Shown: positions 28,316 through 38,230, counted from the stretch's first letter. The stretch is DNA of 64,000 nt from Deltaproteobacteria bacterium (GCA_020635195.1 JACKAG010000003.1:157067-221066), one strand, 5' to 3'. Translations and numbers: made by a program. The notes: generated from the sequence alone by a model not told the origin.

Positions 28316-31300
28316 TTATGATGAAGAGACTGAAGAGCTGTCAGAAAATAAAGATTCCAGCATAGGTAAACTGATATCTTCCGGATGTTCACTGCCTTCC
28401 AGAATACGATCAGCAAGTTCTTTTTTGCCTTCCTGCAAATCTGAAATCTTATCTTCAATGGTTTTTCCTGCGATCATTCTGAAAACAGTTACGGGATTTT
28501 TCTGACCGATCCGGTATGCTCTGTCCATCGCCTGTGCCTCCGCAGCAGGATTCCACCATGGGTCCAGAATCATCACGACTTCTGCTCTGGTGAGATTCAG
28601 ACCGGTCCCTCCTGCCTTCAGAGAAATCAGAAAAAAATCTGCCTCACCTGACTGAAATGCATCGGCCAGCACCTTTCGTTCTCCAACAGGAGTCGACCCC
28701 CTGAGCAACAAAACCGAATATCCCCGGGCAGTCAGCCCCTGTTTTAACAACTCCAGAAATGACGGGAACTGACTGAATACCAGAGTTTTTTTGTCAGATT
28801 GTCCCAGAAGTTCTGCCATACGGAAAAATTCTTTTTCCTTTGACGCCGGACCGCTCCAGTCTGGTTCCAGTAGGCGCGGATGGGAAACCAGCTGCCGGAG
28901 TTTTGTCAGCCAAGCCAGAGCGCGGATTTTACGCTTCGCCCCGCTCTCCTCTTCTTCTCCCGCACTCTTTAACTCAGCAATTGCCCGCATCCGGATCACA
29001 TCGTAAAACTGACGTTCCTCCGGACTCAGATAAACACTCAACGTGCGAACAGACTTCGGAGGTAAATCTCTGAGACATTCCTGCTTGGTACGCCGCAGGA
29101 CAAAAGGCCGGATCAGGGCTTTCAGGGCATCCAGAGAGCTCTGGCCCGTTTCCTCTCGCTTCCCATCTCCCCCCCATTGGCGGCAGAAGCTGTCATAACG
29201 GCCCAGAAGCCCGGGCGAAACCAGCTGAAAAAGACTCCACAAGTCTGACAGGCGATTTTCTACAGGGGTTCCGGACAAAGCCAGACAAAAGTCGACATCC
29301 AGACGACGAACTGCCATAAATGTTTTACTTTTATGATTTTTGAGCGCCTGAGCTTCATCCAGGACGAGCGTCCCCCAGCGACAGGACTCCGGTAAAGATC
29401 CACGGTGATGACGCAGCAATCCATAACTGGCAATGAGCACCGTTTCAGCAGGCAGAGGCCCTTCTTCGGGCAGGCTCAGGCCATATCCGTCTCTCAAAAG
29501 ACGAGGTTGAAGCTGATCCGAAAACTTCAGAATTTCATCCCGCCAGTTATCACACAAAGAAGATGGGCAGAGAATAAGAGAGGGGCCTTGTGTGACCCTT
29601 TCACACAAAAGGCAGATCGTCTGAACCGTCTTTCCGAGGCCCATATCATCCGCTAAAATCGCTCCGGAGGCCCAGCGACTCAGGCGGGACAACCAGCGAA
29701 ACCCCTCCCTCTGATATGGTCGAAACTCTGCTCTGAAAGATTCAGGAATCGCTGGCTCAAAGCTTTCAGCAGCCAAAAGCTTTGCTCTCAGCTGCTGAAA
29801 GGCAGAATCTCCGGAAAACTCAAGCCCTGCGATGGCTTCTCCTGTTAACTCTGACCAGTCCGGGCGATAGCCAGCACGCTCACCCTCGATCAGGTCCGCA
29901 TCACAGACCTGCCCTGATAACCAGTGCAGACGCTGCCTGAGACTGTCACTCACACGAAACCAGCGATCATGGGATAGTTTGATAAAACGCTGTTCATTCC
30001 GGAAAGCGATAATCAGAGTTTTCAGATCCACATACTGGCCTGCAACCCACAAACCTCCGCCCATATCAAACCAGTCCGCTGACTTTCTGACATTCACCTG
30101 AAGCGGCCCTTCTTCATCTTCCGCCGCCTTCAGCCGGAAACGATCAGGCATAGCACAGGCCTCCGGCCACTCCAGATAGATCCTCTTTCGCTCCGGATGT
30201 GCTTCCAGCTCATCCAGCAGGGACAATGCCTCGTAATCTGACATCAGCCTGAGTTCATAAGCGGAGCGGATCAGCTCCTCACCGTCAGAGAGCGACTGAA
30301 GAATCTGCCGTGACTGCTCCACTTCCTCTCTAAGATTTCTCAAACAAAGGAGCGGAGGAAATTCGGAATAATCATAAAGTGAGGCATGTCCAGATCCCGG
30401 GCGAACATAAAAACGCTGATAGGAAGCACTGTTCAAAGGCCTGATCAGAAACTCAATATAAACCCCTTCCGGTTCCAGAGGGGTCAGACGAAAATAAAAA
30501 TCACGCCCCCCCTCTCCATCACCCGGAGCTAAGGGTTTCTTCTGGTGAAGAGCTGAGCTCTGCCCCTCATGGATGGTGAGTCCGGCATAATCCCAGTCCG
30601 TCAGAGTTCCGCAATATTCGCGCCTCATTGCTGCCGGAAGCCATTCCCCAGCTGCACTTCCTTCATTTGCCGAAGCTGCTGTCAGAAGAGGGGCTAGCGG
30701 ATCTGCTACATCCACCAGATAAAAGACCTTGCGGACAGAATCTACAGACAAAAGACCCGAAAATGTCGGAGCACCAGGCGAAATAAAATGATCTGCGGGA
30801 GCATGTAGGGCACGCGGATGAACCCGAAGGCCTTCGCCTTCGGGTTCAATGGCAAGCCTGAGACTATCTTTTTGTAGCTGGTAAACATGAAGATCACCTG
30901 AGAACGTCACAGGGATACCAGCCTCACAGAGTATCATCAGGTAGTCAGAAGAAGCTCCCGCTTCCTCCTGCCTGCTTTGTAACTGAGTCACAGCGATTCT
31001 CATCGCGGCCTGATCGCACCACCAAAGGGAGCTGTTCTGTAAAAAACGTTTCCAGCTGATTGCCTGAATCGCCGCAGAGGGGCGCCGGAGCGCCGGAACG
31101 AGAGAGAAATCATCCTGAAGCAGCCAGCAGAGCGTCTCCTGTGATTCCTTTTCAGCCAGACTGAGAGCGGTATCCCCTCCTCCACAGGACTGATAGGAGA
31201 TATACAGCTCACGAAGTCTCAGCCAGAGAGGTTTTTGTTCCTCTGGCTTCCGGCATCGTTTCATTTCGCTGAGAAGATAGTGCTGCGCAAACCACATATG

Positions 31301-31603
31301 ATGGCATCGCTGATCATCAAGATAGCGATCTTCCATGCAGCTACAGACAGTCAGAGCATAAGCATTCTCTTCAAAAAGAGGGAGAACCAGTCTCACCTGA
31401 TAAGAACGCTGCTTTTCCATAAGACAGACTTTGATTTCATCCGCATCCCAGACAGCAGACTGGACAGCCTCAGCAGAAACTTTTTTCCCACGCCGGGATA
31501 TCCCGACACTATACTCGGAATCGAGCTCCTTTTGCAGATGAAGACAGACAGCATCCAGCAGTTCCGGATGCTGTCCGATTCCCTGAACTCGGCTCTCCAT
31601 CAT
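28316..31603 (-). CDS. SNF2-family helicase-like ATPase
   Basis: 1095 residues. The N-terminal 630 residues are a long divergent region of the kind found in bacterial HepA/RapA-related SNF2 proteins, without a recognised zinc SWIM motif. The ATPase core follows: motif I D-D-M-G-L-G-K-T (652-659), motif II D-E-A-Q (749-752), S-G-T-P-V-E-N as motif III, then the C-terminal lobe with S-L-K-A-G-G-T-G-L-N-L and the motif VI stretch Q-A-M-D-R-A-Y-R-I-G-Q-K. It should translocate on double-stranded DNA and remodel protein-DNA complexes. GGAGGT abuts the tandem ATG-ATG start, so the second ATG is the likelier start. It sits downstream of two orphan genes, with a 51-base gap. Confidence 0.92.
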   Translation of the reverse strand: MMESRVQGIGQHPELLDAVCLHLQKELDSEYSVGISRRGKKVSAEAVQSAVWDADEIKVCLMEKQRSYQVRLVLPLFEENAYALTVCSCMEDRYLDDQRCHHMWFAQHYLLSEMKRCRKPEEQKPLWLRLRELYISYQSCGGGDTALSLAEKESQETLCWLLQDDFSLVPALRRPSAAIQAISWKRFLQNSSLWWCDQAAMRIAVTQLQSRQEEAGASSDYLMILCEAGIPVTFSGDLHVYQLQKDSLRLAIEPEGEGLRVHPRALHAPADHFISPGAPTFSGLLSVDSVRKVFYLVDVADPLAPLLTAASANEGSAAGEWLPAAMRREYCGTLTDWDYAGLTIHEGQSSALHQKKPLAPGDGEGGRDFYFRLTPLEPEGVYIEFLIRPLNSASYQRFYVRPGSGHASLYDYSEFPPLLCLRNLREEVEQSRQILQSLSDGEELIRSAYELRLMSDYEALSLLDELEAHPERKRIYLEWPEACAMPDRFRLKAAEDEEGPLQVNVRKSADWFDMGGGLWVAGQYVDLKTLIIAFRNEQRFIKLSHDRWFRVSDSLRQRLHWLSGQVCDADLIEGERAGYRPDWSELTGEAIAGLEFSGDSAFQQLRAKLLAAESFEPAIPESFRAEFRPYQREGFRWLSRLSRWASGAILADDMGLGKTVQTICLLCERVTQGPSLILCPSSLCDNWRDEILKFSDQLQPRLLRDGYGLSLPEEGPLPAETVLIASYGLLRHHRGSLPESCRWGTLVLDEAQALKNHKSKTFMAVRRLDVDFCLALSGTPVENRLSDLWSLFQLVSPGLLGRYDSFCRQWGGDGKREETGQSSLDALKALIRPFVLRRTKQECLRDLPPKSVRTLSVYLSPEERQFYDVIRMRAIAELKSAGEEEESGAKRKIRALAWLTKLRQLVSHPRLLEPDWSGPASKEKEFFRMAELLGQSDKKTLVFSQFPSFLELLKQGLTARGYSVLLLRGSTPVGERKVLADAFQSGEADFFLISLKAGGTGLNLTRAEVVMILDPWWNPAAEAQAMDRAYRIGQKNPVTVFRMIAGKTIEDKISDLQEGKKELADRILEGSEHPEDISLPMLESLFSDSSSVSSS

Positions 31604-31654
31604 ACCTCCGGATGCAGCAAATAAAATTCCCCCTGAGATATCTGTGGGGACCTG

Positions 31655-32260
31655 TCAGACAGGACTGATAAATGACCTGGCTTTTTCCGGAAGTTCCTGG
31701 TAAGAGAATGCCCCTTCTTTCCAGTAGTCTGTTGACATCACCACATCATTAAAGAGGCGCTGAAACACAGCCTTACTAATCTGAAAAACGCCTGTACGAT
31801 CAAGATGAATTTTAAAAGATTCTGTTTCGGATAAAGGTTCTATTTTGTGCTTATAAAAAGTAAGTTTGTCACAACTCCACTCAGCACCGATTCCATGTTT
31901 TGGAGTCGTTTTTACTTTTGACCGGCTTTTCGTCAATCGTGTCCGGCTTGTTCCTGTAGCAGAAGACTGAGCCCTCCGGCGCCCCATCGACGACGTTTTT
32001 TGCAAAGCCTGAACCTGCAAATCGGTCAGATATTCCGCGCAACGATCCATCCCGACAGAAAAAGATTCTTCAAATAATCCGGCTGGAACCGTCAGAGTGT
32101 TTCCCTTTGGATTAATCACGGTAATTTTTTGATCCGGACTGTCATCAAGCAGGACAAAGATCTGCCCTGAATTCAGATTCCGGACCGCCCGAAAGCGAGA
32201 CAAAAGGGTCATAATGTTCTGATCCTCTGAAAATCGATCGCTGAAAAAAAGATCCGGCAC
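31655..32260 (-). CDS. Hypothetical protein upstream of the SNF2 gene
   Basis: Up to 201 residues from a GTG; an in-frame ATG at 32212 is an alternative start. The N-terminal 90 residues include V-F-V-L-L-D-D-S-P-D-Q and look globular. A Ser/Thr/Arg/Lys-rich linker (about 92-122) could bind nucleic acid. A C-terminal globular part follows. There is no signal peptide or membrane segment, so it is cytoplasmic. I recognise no family. Placement between another orphan (44-base gap) and the SNF2 gene suggests these three may work together. Confidence 0.55.
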   Translation of the reverse strand: MPDLFFSDRFSEDQNIMTLLSRFRAVRNLNSGQIFVLLDDSPDQKITVINPKGNTLTVPAGLFEESFSVGMDRCAEYLTDLQVQALQKTSSMGRRRAQSSATGTSRTRLTKSRSKVKTTPKHGIGAEWSCDKLTFYKHKIEPLSETESFKIHLDRTGVFQISKAVFQRLFNDVVMSTDYWKEGAFSYQELPEKARSFISPV

Positions 32261-32303
32261 CTGATCTCATGTCAGAAATGCCGGAATAACACAATTAAAA
32301 GTA

Positions 32304-33191
32304 TCAGGGGCTGAGGTCGGCTCGACCTTTGCGAAGCTTGGTTTTAGGGAAGGCCCCTTTGTTGATGAAGGCAGCATCGGCAAGGACTGAGTCTGAAGCA
32401 TCTTCCATATTCAGCCTGGAATCAGCACGAAATGCATCCTCCACAGCCAGACGGTCTGACATCATTGTTGCATAATCAAAAGAAGGTTTCTGCACTTCTG
32501 ACGCAGGCTTCTGCTCTCTGGTAAGAAAATTTGTATTCTGAGCTTCAGCCGAAGGCTTCTGATATGGCGGCAGATGCTCCTTATGATCATGGTCGACAGC
32601 ATTCATTCCGGAATTGTCCGAATCAGACAGATGCTCATGAAATTTTTCCTGCTTTTTCCGTCGATAGTAGGCTCTCTGATAGGCTCTCTGCTCTGGTGTC
32701 GTTTTAAACGACCTGGAACGGTGAGATTTTCCCTCTGCCTGAGCTTGTTTTTTCCGATGATAATATGCTCTGGCATAAGCTCGTTGCCTTTCTTTCTGTC
32801 GTTCTTCTTCAGAAAGATTTGCATATTCATCAGGATCAGCTTTTTCCAGACTCATCGCCAGAGCCTGGCGTGCCCTCTTTCGGATGGAATCCTGCAACAC
32901 ATCCATCGACGGACGCTTACGGTTCGAAGCGTCAGCACAAGCTTCTGCCGGATCAACTATATCGCCCAGCGCATCAATACCCTGCTCCTGCAAGTATTGT
33001 TGCAACTCCTCCAGTCCCTTCAGATCCACCCCTGCCATGGCAATCTGCATCTGGACAAAATCTTCGCGTTTTTTCCGGATTTCCTTATCAACAACAAACC
33101 TTAAAAGACGTTTATCCAGATTTTTTCCGAACTGCTGTAGGTAGGCAGTCCGGATGGAATCCAGAATTCTCCCCGACTGATATTCGCTCAT
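32304..33191 (-). CDS. Hypothetical protein with two basic A-Y-x-R-A-Y-Y-x-R-K-K-Q repeats
   Basis: 295 residues, start ATG with GGGAAAGA upstream. The N-terminal 85 residues look like a helical bundle. Then a Lys/Arg-rich segment contains two copies of the motif A-Y-A/Q-R-A-Y-Y-H/R-R-K-K-Q (about 138-149 and 170-181), separated by a basic, serine-rich spacer. The last 110 residues are acidic and low in complexity with K-P-S/A-x-E repeats. The basic repeats suggest DNA or RNA contact. It is the first gene of the run 33191-24201 on the minus strand, and I see no known family. It is similar in feel to short basic coils found in phage proteins, but no phage genes are nearby. Confidence 0.55.
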   Translation of the reverse strand: MSEYQSGRILDSIRTAYLQQFGKNLDKRLLRFVVDKEIRKKREDFVQMQIAMAGVDLKGLEELQQYLQEQGIDALGDIVDPAEACADASNRKRPSMDVLQDSIRKRARQALAMSLEKADPDEYANLSEEERQKERQRAYARAYYHRKKQAQAEGKSHRSRSFKTTPEQRAYQRAYYRRKKQEKFHEHLSDSDNSGMNAVDHDHKEHLPPYQKPSAEAQNTNFLTREQKPASEVQKPSFDYATMMSDRLAVEDAFRADSRLNMEDASDSVLADAAFINKGAFPKTKLRKGRADLSP

Positions 33192-33756
33192 AATTCATTC
33201 TTTCCCAATATCTGATCACAATAACATAACAATAATAACAATTAAGTACAGTAAGGTGTGCTCACGACCTGACACAGTTTCCCAGCAAAGGACCCCTGAA
33301 GAAATTAAAGAGCGATGAAAGATCATTCCTGATCATGATAATGAAAGACCTCAGGAAACAAAGACTAAAGGTGAAGACACAAAAATCTTCATACAAGAAA
33401 CTGAATCACTGTACACTCACCCCCCTGATACTATAAAAATATAAGAAGGGCTATCAAAAAAATATTTTTCGTGAATTTTATAATTTTTCATACAAATTCA
33501 GGTGGGTTAAGAAGCTCAATCTTTCTTTTTATTTTAAGTAGATCATAATCTAAAACCCCCATTTCTCCACCCATCGAGCTCCTGCAAGAGAGATCAAACA
33601 TCCCCCGGATGATAAAAAATAAACAGCATATGGCTATGAAACAAATCAACGCTTTGATCCTGCAAAAAAAAAACATATTTTATCGTCTTATTTTTTCCGC
33701 CAGTCCCCGTAAAAACTCCAGGTCTGGCGCTTATCTGTTTAGCCGGAGATTTTCTC
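33192..33756. other. A+T-rich divergent intergenic region
   Basis: About 565 bases between divergent genes. Short open frames on both strands (for example minus 33488-33676) lack ribosome sites and homology-like features. A+T-rich blocks at 33430-33545 and 33600-33700 are likely to hold promoters, but no clear consensus pair was found. There is a run of nine or ten A residues near 33665. No repeat or RNA gene was seen. Confidence 0.4.
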
Positions 33757-34350
33757 ATGAAAGCACAGCAAGCTACACACAGCTCCCTCCCGGGAGGGTC
33801 GGATAAGACATACCCGGCTAAAAAAAAAGAGATTCTGATCTTCTCTACCGGTGGGACCATTGATAAAATTTATAATGAAGCAACAGGAGAACTCGAAAAT
33901 CAGGGCCCGATGATAGAAAATCACCTGCATAATCTTCTCCGCCTGCCTCACACATCCCTGCACCTGGTTCCGGTCATGAGTAAAGACTCTCTTTACATGA
34001 CAGACGATGACCGGGATACGATTGCTGAAGCTCTCAAAAGCCATGCAACATCAGGGTTTCCTATGATCGTCCTCCACGGTACGGATACGATGGACCTGAC
34101 AGCCAGATACTGCCAGAAAAAAATCACAGACCTTAAGGTCCCGATTATTCTGACCGGTGCCATGAAGCCCTTTGGCTTCCGCGACAGCGATGCTCTGCAA
34201 AACGTAACGGAAGCCCTGATCGCCTGCCAGCTTCTTGGGCCAGGAGTTTACATTTCATTTCACAGCAATATCATCCCGGCGGAGTGTGCCAGAAAAAACA
34301 AAATTCTGATGACATTTGAGAGAATTCCCCCTGATCAGGAATCCATCTGA
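33757..34350 (+). CDS. Short asparaginase-like protein (N-terminal domain only)
   Basis: 197 residues. After a non-conserved start it has the type I/II asparaginase first-threonine motif S-T-G-G-T-I (Thr34 in the second position), the second motif H-G-T-D-T (Thr109-Asp110) and the Lys137 in G-A-M-K-P. These make up the catalytic triad parts of the N-terminal domain. Full-length enzymes are about 330 residues with a C-terminal domain; here the chain ends after the first domain with no obvious frameshift in the track of coding. Stand-alone asparaginase-domain proteins of about 160-200 residues are known, so it may be complete. It could hydrolyse asparagine or be a related amidase. GGAGA lies upstream of the ATG. 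BrnQ follows. Confidence 0.75.
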   Translation: MKAQQATHSSLPGGSDKTYPAKKKEILIFSTGGTIDKIYNEATGELENQGPMIENHLHNLLRLPHTSLHLVPVMSKDSLYMTDDDRDTIAEALKSHATSGFPMIVLHGTDTMDLTARYCQKKITDLKVPIILTGAMKPFGFRDSDALQNVTEALIACQLLGPGVYISFHSNIIPAECARKNKILMTFERIPPDQESI

Positions 34351-34492
34351 GCATAAGCTTCCACAAACTGACACCCCCCTCTCTGAAGGCCGCTCTGCTG
34401 ATTTCCTGTTGTTTTTATACTCCTGGCCTGTTATCCATGGCCAGACTGTCCTATCATACCTTTTTATATCAGACAGACAGGAACGTATCAGG

Positions 34493-35665
34493 GTGCATCA
34501 GAATTCCAGACATCACAAGATCCGGCCAGCAGCGATTGGCATGGCCATGTTCTCCATGTTTTTTGGTTCAGGAAACATCATCTTCCCGGTTCTTACAGGA
34601 CAGATGACTCCGGACCAGTTCGCTCCGGCAATCACAGGCCTTTTGCTCACAGCAGTCCTGGTCCCCTTTCTGGGATTACTGGCCTTATCTCTCTTTGACG
34701 GCGATTACCTGCGCTTTTTCAGTCGCCTGGGACGAGCACCCGGCTGGCTGATTGTTCTGATGATTATGGGTCTGATCGGCCCATTTGCCGTTATTCCACG
34801 TTGTATTATCCTCTCTTACGGCAGTCTGAAAACCTTAAGTCAGGATCTGAACCTGACCGTATTCAGCGCCGCCAGCTGCCTGCTTATCTTTCTGTGTACC
34901 TTCAGGCAGCAGCGCATTCTCGACATCCTGGGTCTGGCTCTGACCCCGATCCTTCTCTTATCACTGGCTACTATCATCTGGCAGGGGCTGCTGGTCCCGG
35001 CTGATAGCAGTAGCTCGGACTACACATCCTGGGAAGCGCTCCTCTTTGGCCTGAGCGAGGGCTATAACACAATGGACTTATTTGCTTCTTTTATGTTTTC
35101 CAGCGTGGTCCTCTCGGGTATCCGCAAAAGCTCCCCCTCGATCACCTCAAAACCAGCCGAATTGTCAAAAGTTTATCTGAAGGCCAGCTTTACTGGCATG
35201 GGCCTTCTGGCTGCCATATATACCGGGATGTGTTATGTTGCTGGTCGCCACAGCAACGGACTCCAGGGAGTCTCTGCCGATCAGCTTCTGAGCCATTTAA
35301 CCATGAAAATCCTTGGCCCTTATGCTGGTATCGTTGTCTGCTTAGCCGTCTCTCTGGCCTGCCTGACAACAGCAATTTCCCTCGCTCAGGTCTTTACCGA
35401 GTTTGTCAGCAGGGACGTTCTGAAAGAAAAGGTCAGCTACCCTCATGCTCTTATCGGAACTCTGGTCATTTCTTTTTGTATGTCCACACTTGAGTTTGCA
35501 GGTATCCAGGGAATTCTGGCCCCTATCCTGAAACTAACACTCCCAGCCCTGATGGTGCTGACGGGACTCAATCTGCTGCATCGTTTTTCAGGCTTTCGTT
35601 CTGTGAAAATTCCGGTCTTTATAACACTCTGTCTGACACTCCTCTGGAGAGTTTTTAATCCCTGA
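34493..35665 (+). CDS. brnQ: Branched-chain amino acid transporter (BrnQ/LIVCS family)
   Basis: 390 residues from the GTG at 34493. The frame is open to an ATG at 34316 that would overlap the previous gene, but the added residues are not conserved. Near the start it has M-F-S-M-F-F-G-S-G-N-I-I-F-P-V-L, the family's first transmembrane and sodium site; also G-P-F-A-V-I-P-R and S-E-G-Y-N-T-M-D-L motifs. About 12 hydrophobic segments are present. It would import Leu, Ile and Val with Na+ or H+. These amino acids give propionyl-CoA and acetyl-CoA, fitting the carboxylase operon at 1692-5461. Confidence 0.88.
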   Translation: MHQNSRHHKIRPAAIGMAMFSMFFGSGNIIFPVLTGQMTPDQFAPAITGLLLTAVLVPFLGLLALSLFDGDYLRFFSRLGRAPGWLIVLMIMGLIGPFAVIPRCIILSYGSLKTLSQDLNLTVFSAASCLLIFLCTFRQQRILDILGLALTPILLLSLATIIWQGLLVPADSSSSDYTSWEALLFGLSEGYNTMDLFASFMFSSVVLSGIRKSSPSITSKPAELSKVYLKASFTGMGLLAAIYTGMCYVAGRHSNGLQGVSADQLLSHLTMKILGPYAGIVVCLAVSLACLTTAISLAQVFTEFVSRDVLKEKVSYPHALIGTLVISFCMSTLEFAGIQGILAPILKLTLPALMVLTGLNLLHRFSGFRSVKIPVFITLCLTLLWRVFNP

Positions 35666-35907
35666 AAACACCAGATGGTCAGACGAAAGAGTTTCTGATG
35701 TGACTTACTTTGTCCTGATGATAAGGTCCAGATTGACTGGACTTCAAAATATCATTGTCAAAGCCACAGACCTCTTTGCAGGCTCTATCCAATCAGGCTT
35801 ATTTCCTATATCCTGAATCATCATAACAGGATGGATCGCCATTCTGATGTCACACAATGCCATCATGATGTCCGCGCTCGCGACGGATCGGACAGAAAGG
35901 CTTCCTG

Positions 35908-37083
35908 ATGCTCTCACTATCCGGGATCTGGACGAAGCAAAACGAGTCCATTTTCTCCATCATGAGCCGGGAAGCGCTCCGCCATCAGGCAATCAACCTT
36001 GCCCAGGGCTTCCCTGACTTTGACGGTCCCCCGGAAATCAAAGAAGCTGCCTGCTCCGCCATCCTCTCGGGGCACAACCAGTACGCGCCCTCCCCAGGAC
36101 TGCCTGAGCTTCGCCACATGCTGGCAGAACAACAGCGTATCCGCTACGACATCAGCTGGAATCCTGAGAGCGAGGTCACCATCCTGAGCGGTGCCACTGA
36201 AGCCATCTTCTGCACGATTCAGGCTCTCTGCAACCCAAGAGATGAAATCATCAGTTTTGAACCATTCTATGATTCTTACCTTCCCTCAGCACTGGCCGCA
36301 GGAGCCACCCTCAGGACTCTCCCTCTCAGAGCTCCGGACTGGAGCTGGGAGCCCGAAGACCTGGACCGTATGATATCCCCATCCACCAGGGCTATCATTC
36401 TCAATACGCCCCATAATCCCACAGGCAAGGTCTTCAGCAGGCAGGAGCTGGAAATTCTGGCAGAACTCATCCGGAAACATCAGATCTGGCTGATCACAGA
36501 TGAAGTCTATGAAAATCTGATCTACGACAACTGCCAGCATCATTCCCCCGCGACTCTGCCGGATATGCAGGAACGAACCATCACAATTTCTTCCACGTCA
36601 AAAACATACAGTTTTACAGGATGGAAAGTAGGTTATCTTTTTGCCAGACCACAGGTCAGTCGGGCAATACGGAACATCCATCAGAATACAGTCTTCTGTT
36701 CGGCCACTCCGCTTCAGAAAGCGTTTCTGGCCAGCCCTCCGCCGGAATCTCCTTACTATGCACAGCTGAAGGCAGATTATTGCAGACGAAGGGACCTGCT
36801 CCTCGGGATTCTGCAAGACTGCCATTTTAAGGCAACAGCACCCTCCGGAACCTATTTTATTGTTGCAGACTACTCTGCCATCAGTGATCTGAATGACGAT
36901 GAGTTTGCCCTGTACTTAAGCAGAGAGGCCGGAGTCGCCTGCATTCCTCTGTCTCCTTTCAGCCTGAATCCTGAAAAAGCCAGACAACAAAGGCTGCTTC
37001 GCTTTGCTTTCTGCAAAAGTGAAAATACCCTGCATGCCGCAGGTGAACGCCTGCGCAAAAAAACGGCTCCAGGAACAGCATAG
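35908..37083 (+). CDS. Class I aminotransferase (YbdL/kynurenine aminotransferase-like)
   Basis: 391 residues, PLP enzyme of fold type I. Motifs: I-N-L-A-Q-G-F-P-D-F near the N-terminus, N-T-P-H-N-P-T-G-K for cofactor binding, D-E-V-Y-E, and S-S-T-S-K-T-Y-S-F-T-G-W-K-V-G-Y with the Schiff-base lysine. The G-F-P-D-F wording resembles the YbdL/KAT group, which transaminates methionine, glutamine or aromatic amino acids with keto acids. It is likely a cytoplasmic, broad-range enzyme. The next gene starts 4 bases after its stop, so they may share a transcript despite unlike functions. Confidence 0.88.
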   Translation: MLSLSGIWTKQNESIFSIMSREALRHQAINLAQGFPDFDGPPEIKEAACSAILSGHNQYAPSPGLPELRHMLAEQQRIRYDISWNPESEVTILSGATEAIFCTIQALCNPRDEIISFEPFYDSYLPSALAAGATLRTLPLRAPDWSWEPEDLDRMISPSTRAIILNTPHNPTGKVFSRQELEILAELIRKHQIWLITDEVYENLIYDNCQHHSPATLPDMQERTITISSTSKTYSFTGWKVGYLFARPQVSRAIRNIHQNTVFCSATPLQKAFLASPPPESPYYAQLKADYCRRRDLLLGILQDCHFKATAPSGTYFIVADYSAISDLNDDEFALYLSREAGVACIPLSPFSLNPEKARQQRLLRFAFCKSENTLHAAGERLRKKTAPGTA

Positions 37084-37087
37084 ACCA

Positions 37088-38230
37088 ATGAAACTCACAA
37101 CGTTCCTTCTCCCCGGCACTTTCCCATACGCATGGTGCAAAGCTATACATTTTTACAGGCTACTAACTTTATGTCTCTGGATACTAAGCAACAGATCTTA
37201 TGCCCTTACAGATGTTTCTGCAGACCTTCACCTTTCAGCTGGGCTGCATTATACAGAACAGCAGTCTGAACTCCCCGCGACCGGTAAAGCGAAAACAACC
37301 CTTCACAGCCGTCTGGCCTACCCGGAAACAGAGATCCTTATGAACAAAGAAATCCTGCGATCTTCCATATTATCCTTTGATATATCAGCCTGGTCTCAGC
37401 TGCGTAGAATCCCTGATCCTTCTGCATCAGACGCAGTCCCGGAAGCAAACAGCGGATTCTCCCTCAGCGGATGCATTCAGGGCGGAAGGTACACAGAAAC
37501 AGGATTTTATGCTCTGACAGAGGACTACCGGACAAAACAGGAAACTTCGCCTGTTGCCGGAGAGCGTTGGATGCAGGTTTCTCTTCTGAGAATCTGGGCA
37601 GGATATCAGAGCCATCCAGTGCTGTTTTTCGCTCTGTTCTGTGATTTTTTTCAGCAATGGTATCCTGATGATCAGAAGCTGTCTATGCAGTCATGGAAGC
37701 AAGGCACAAAACTCCGCTACCAGAGTCCTGGTATACTGATGGAGCTTACACTTCCGCATGAGAGCAAAGTGAAGATCAGAATGGAAAAAGCAAGCCATCA
37801 CTATCTTAACCCATGGGATGGCTATGATCGTCTGGCCACAACAGCAGACATAGAACTGGCCCCCTTATCCGGAGTTACAGTATCATTAAGGACAGCATAC
37901 TATCAGGATCATTACCGGGAAATATACATGAGCGGATATCCTCCCTCTGAAGTTCAGCGCAAAGATATGGGTTTCCTGGCAGAGATCCGGGGCAGCTACA
38001 CTCTGTCCCATGATCAGAAACTTACATTTTTCTTGAATGACAACAGAAATATCCAGAAACAACTGCCAGGAAAGAGCTATGTCATCCAGTCTGCTGGCGT
38101 TATGCTGACATGGTGCCCGATACAGGAGGAAGGCAAAGGGCCTTTATCCAGGAAGATCCGGCACAGACCTCAACCCCCGAAAAAAAAGAGCAGTTCAGTA
38201 TGGCCTCAGATAAACAGCTACAAAGCCTGA
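37088..38230 (+). CDS. Putative outer-membrane beta-barrel protein
   Basis: 380 residues from the ATG at 37088; a frame from 37004 overlaps the previous gene. The leader has a hydrophobic segment ending S-Y-A-L around residue 40. The mature part alternates polar and hydrophobic residues with many aromatic ends, as in outer-membrane porin-like barrels. There are no clear cytoplasmic-type motifs. The C-terminus ends in a basic, proline-rich tail rather than the usual terminal aromatic, so barrel assignment is tentative. Function is unknown. Its 3' end overlaps the PilZ-like gene. Confidence 0.6.
   Translation: MKLTTFLLPGTFPYAWCKAIHFYRLLTLCLWILSNRSYALTDVSADLHLSAGLHYTEQQSELPATGKAKTTLHSRLAYPETEILMNKEILRSSILSFDISAWSQLRRIPDPSASDAVPEANSGFSLSGCIQGGRYTETGFYALTEDYRTKQETSPVAGERWMQVSLLRIWAGYQSHPVLFFALFCDFFQQWYPDDQKLSMQSWKQGTKLRYQSPGILMELTLPHESKVKIRMEKASHHYLNPWDGYDRLATTADIELAPLSGVTVSLRTAYYQDHYREIYMSGYPPSEVQRKDMGFLAEIRGSYTLSHDQKLTFFLNDNRNIQKQLPGKSYVIQSAGVMLTWCPIQEEGKGPLSRKIRHRPQPPKKKSSSVWPQINSYKA

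Noticed and set aside
33488..33676. Minus-strand ORF with a hydrophobic start (62 residues)
   Set aside because: No ribosome site and it sits in an A+T-rich spacer where chance ORFs look hydrophobic.
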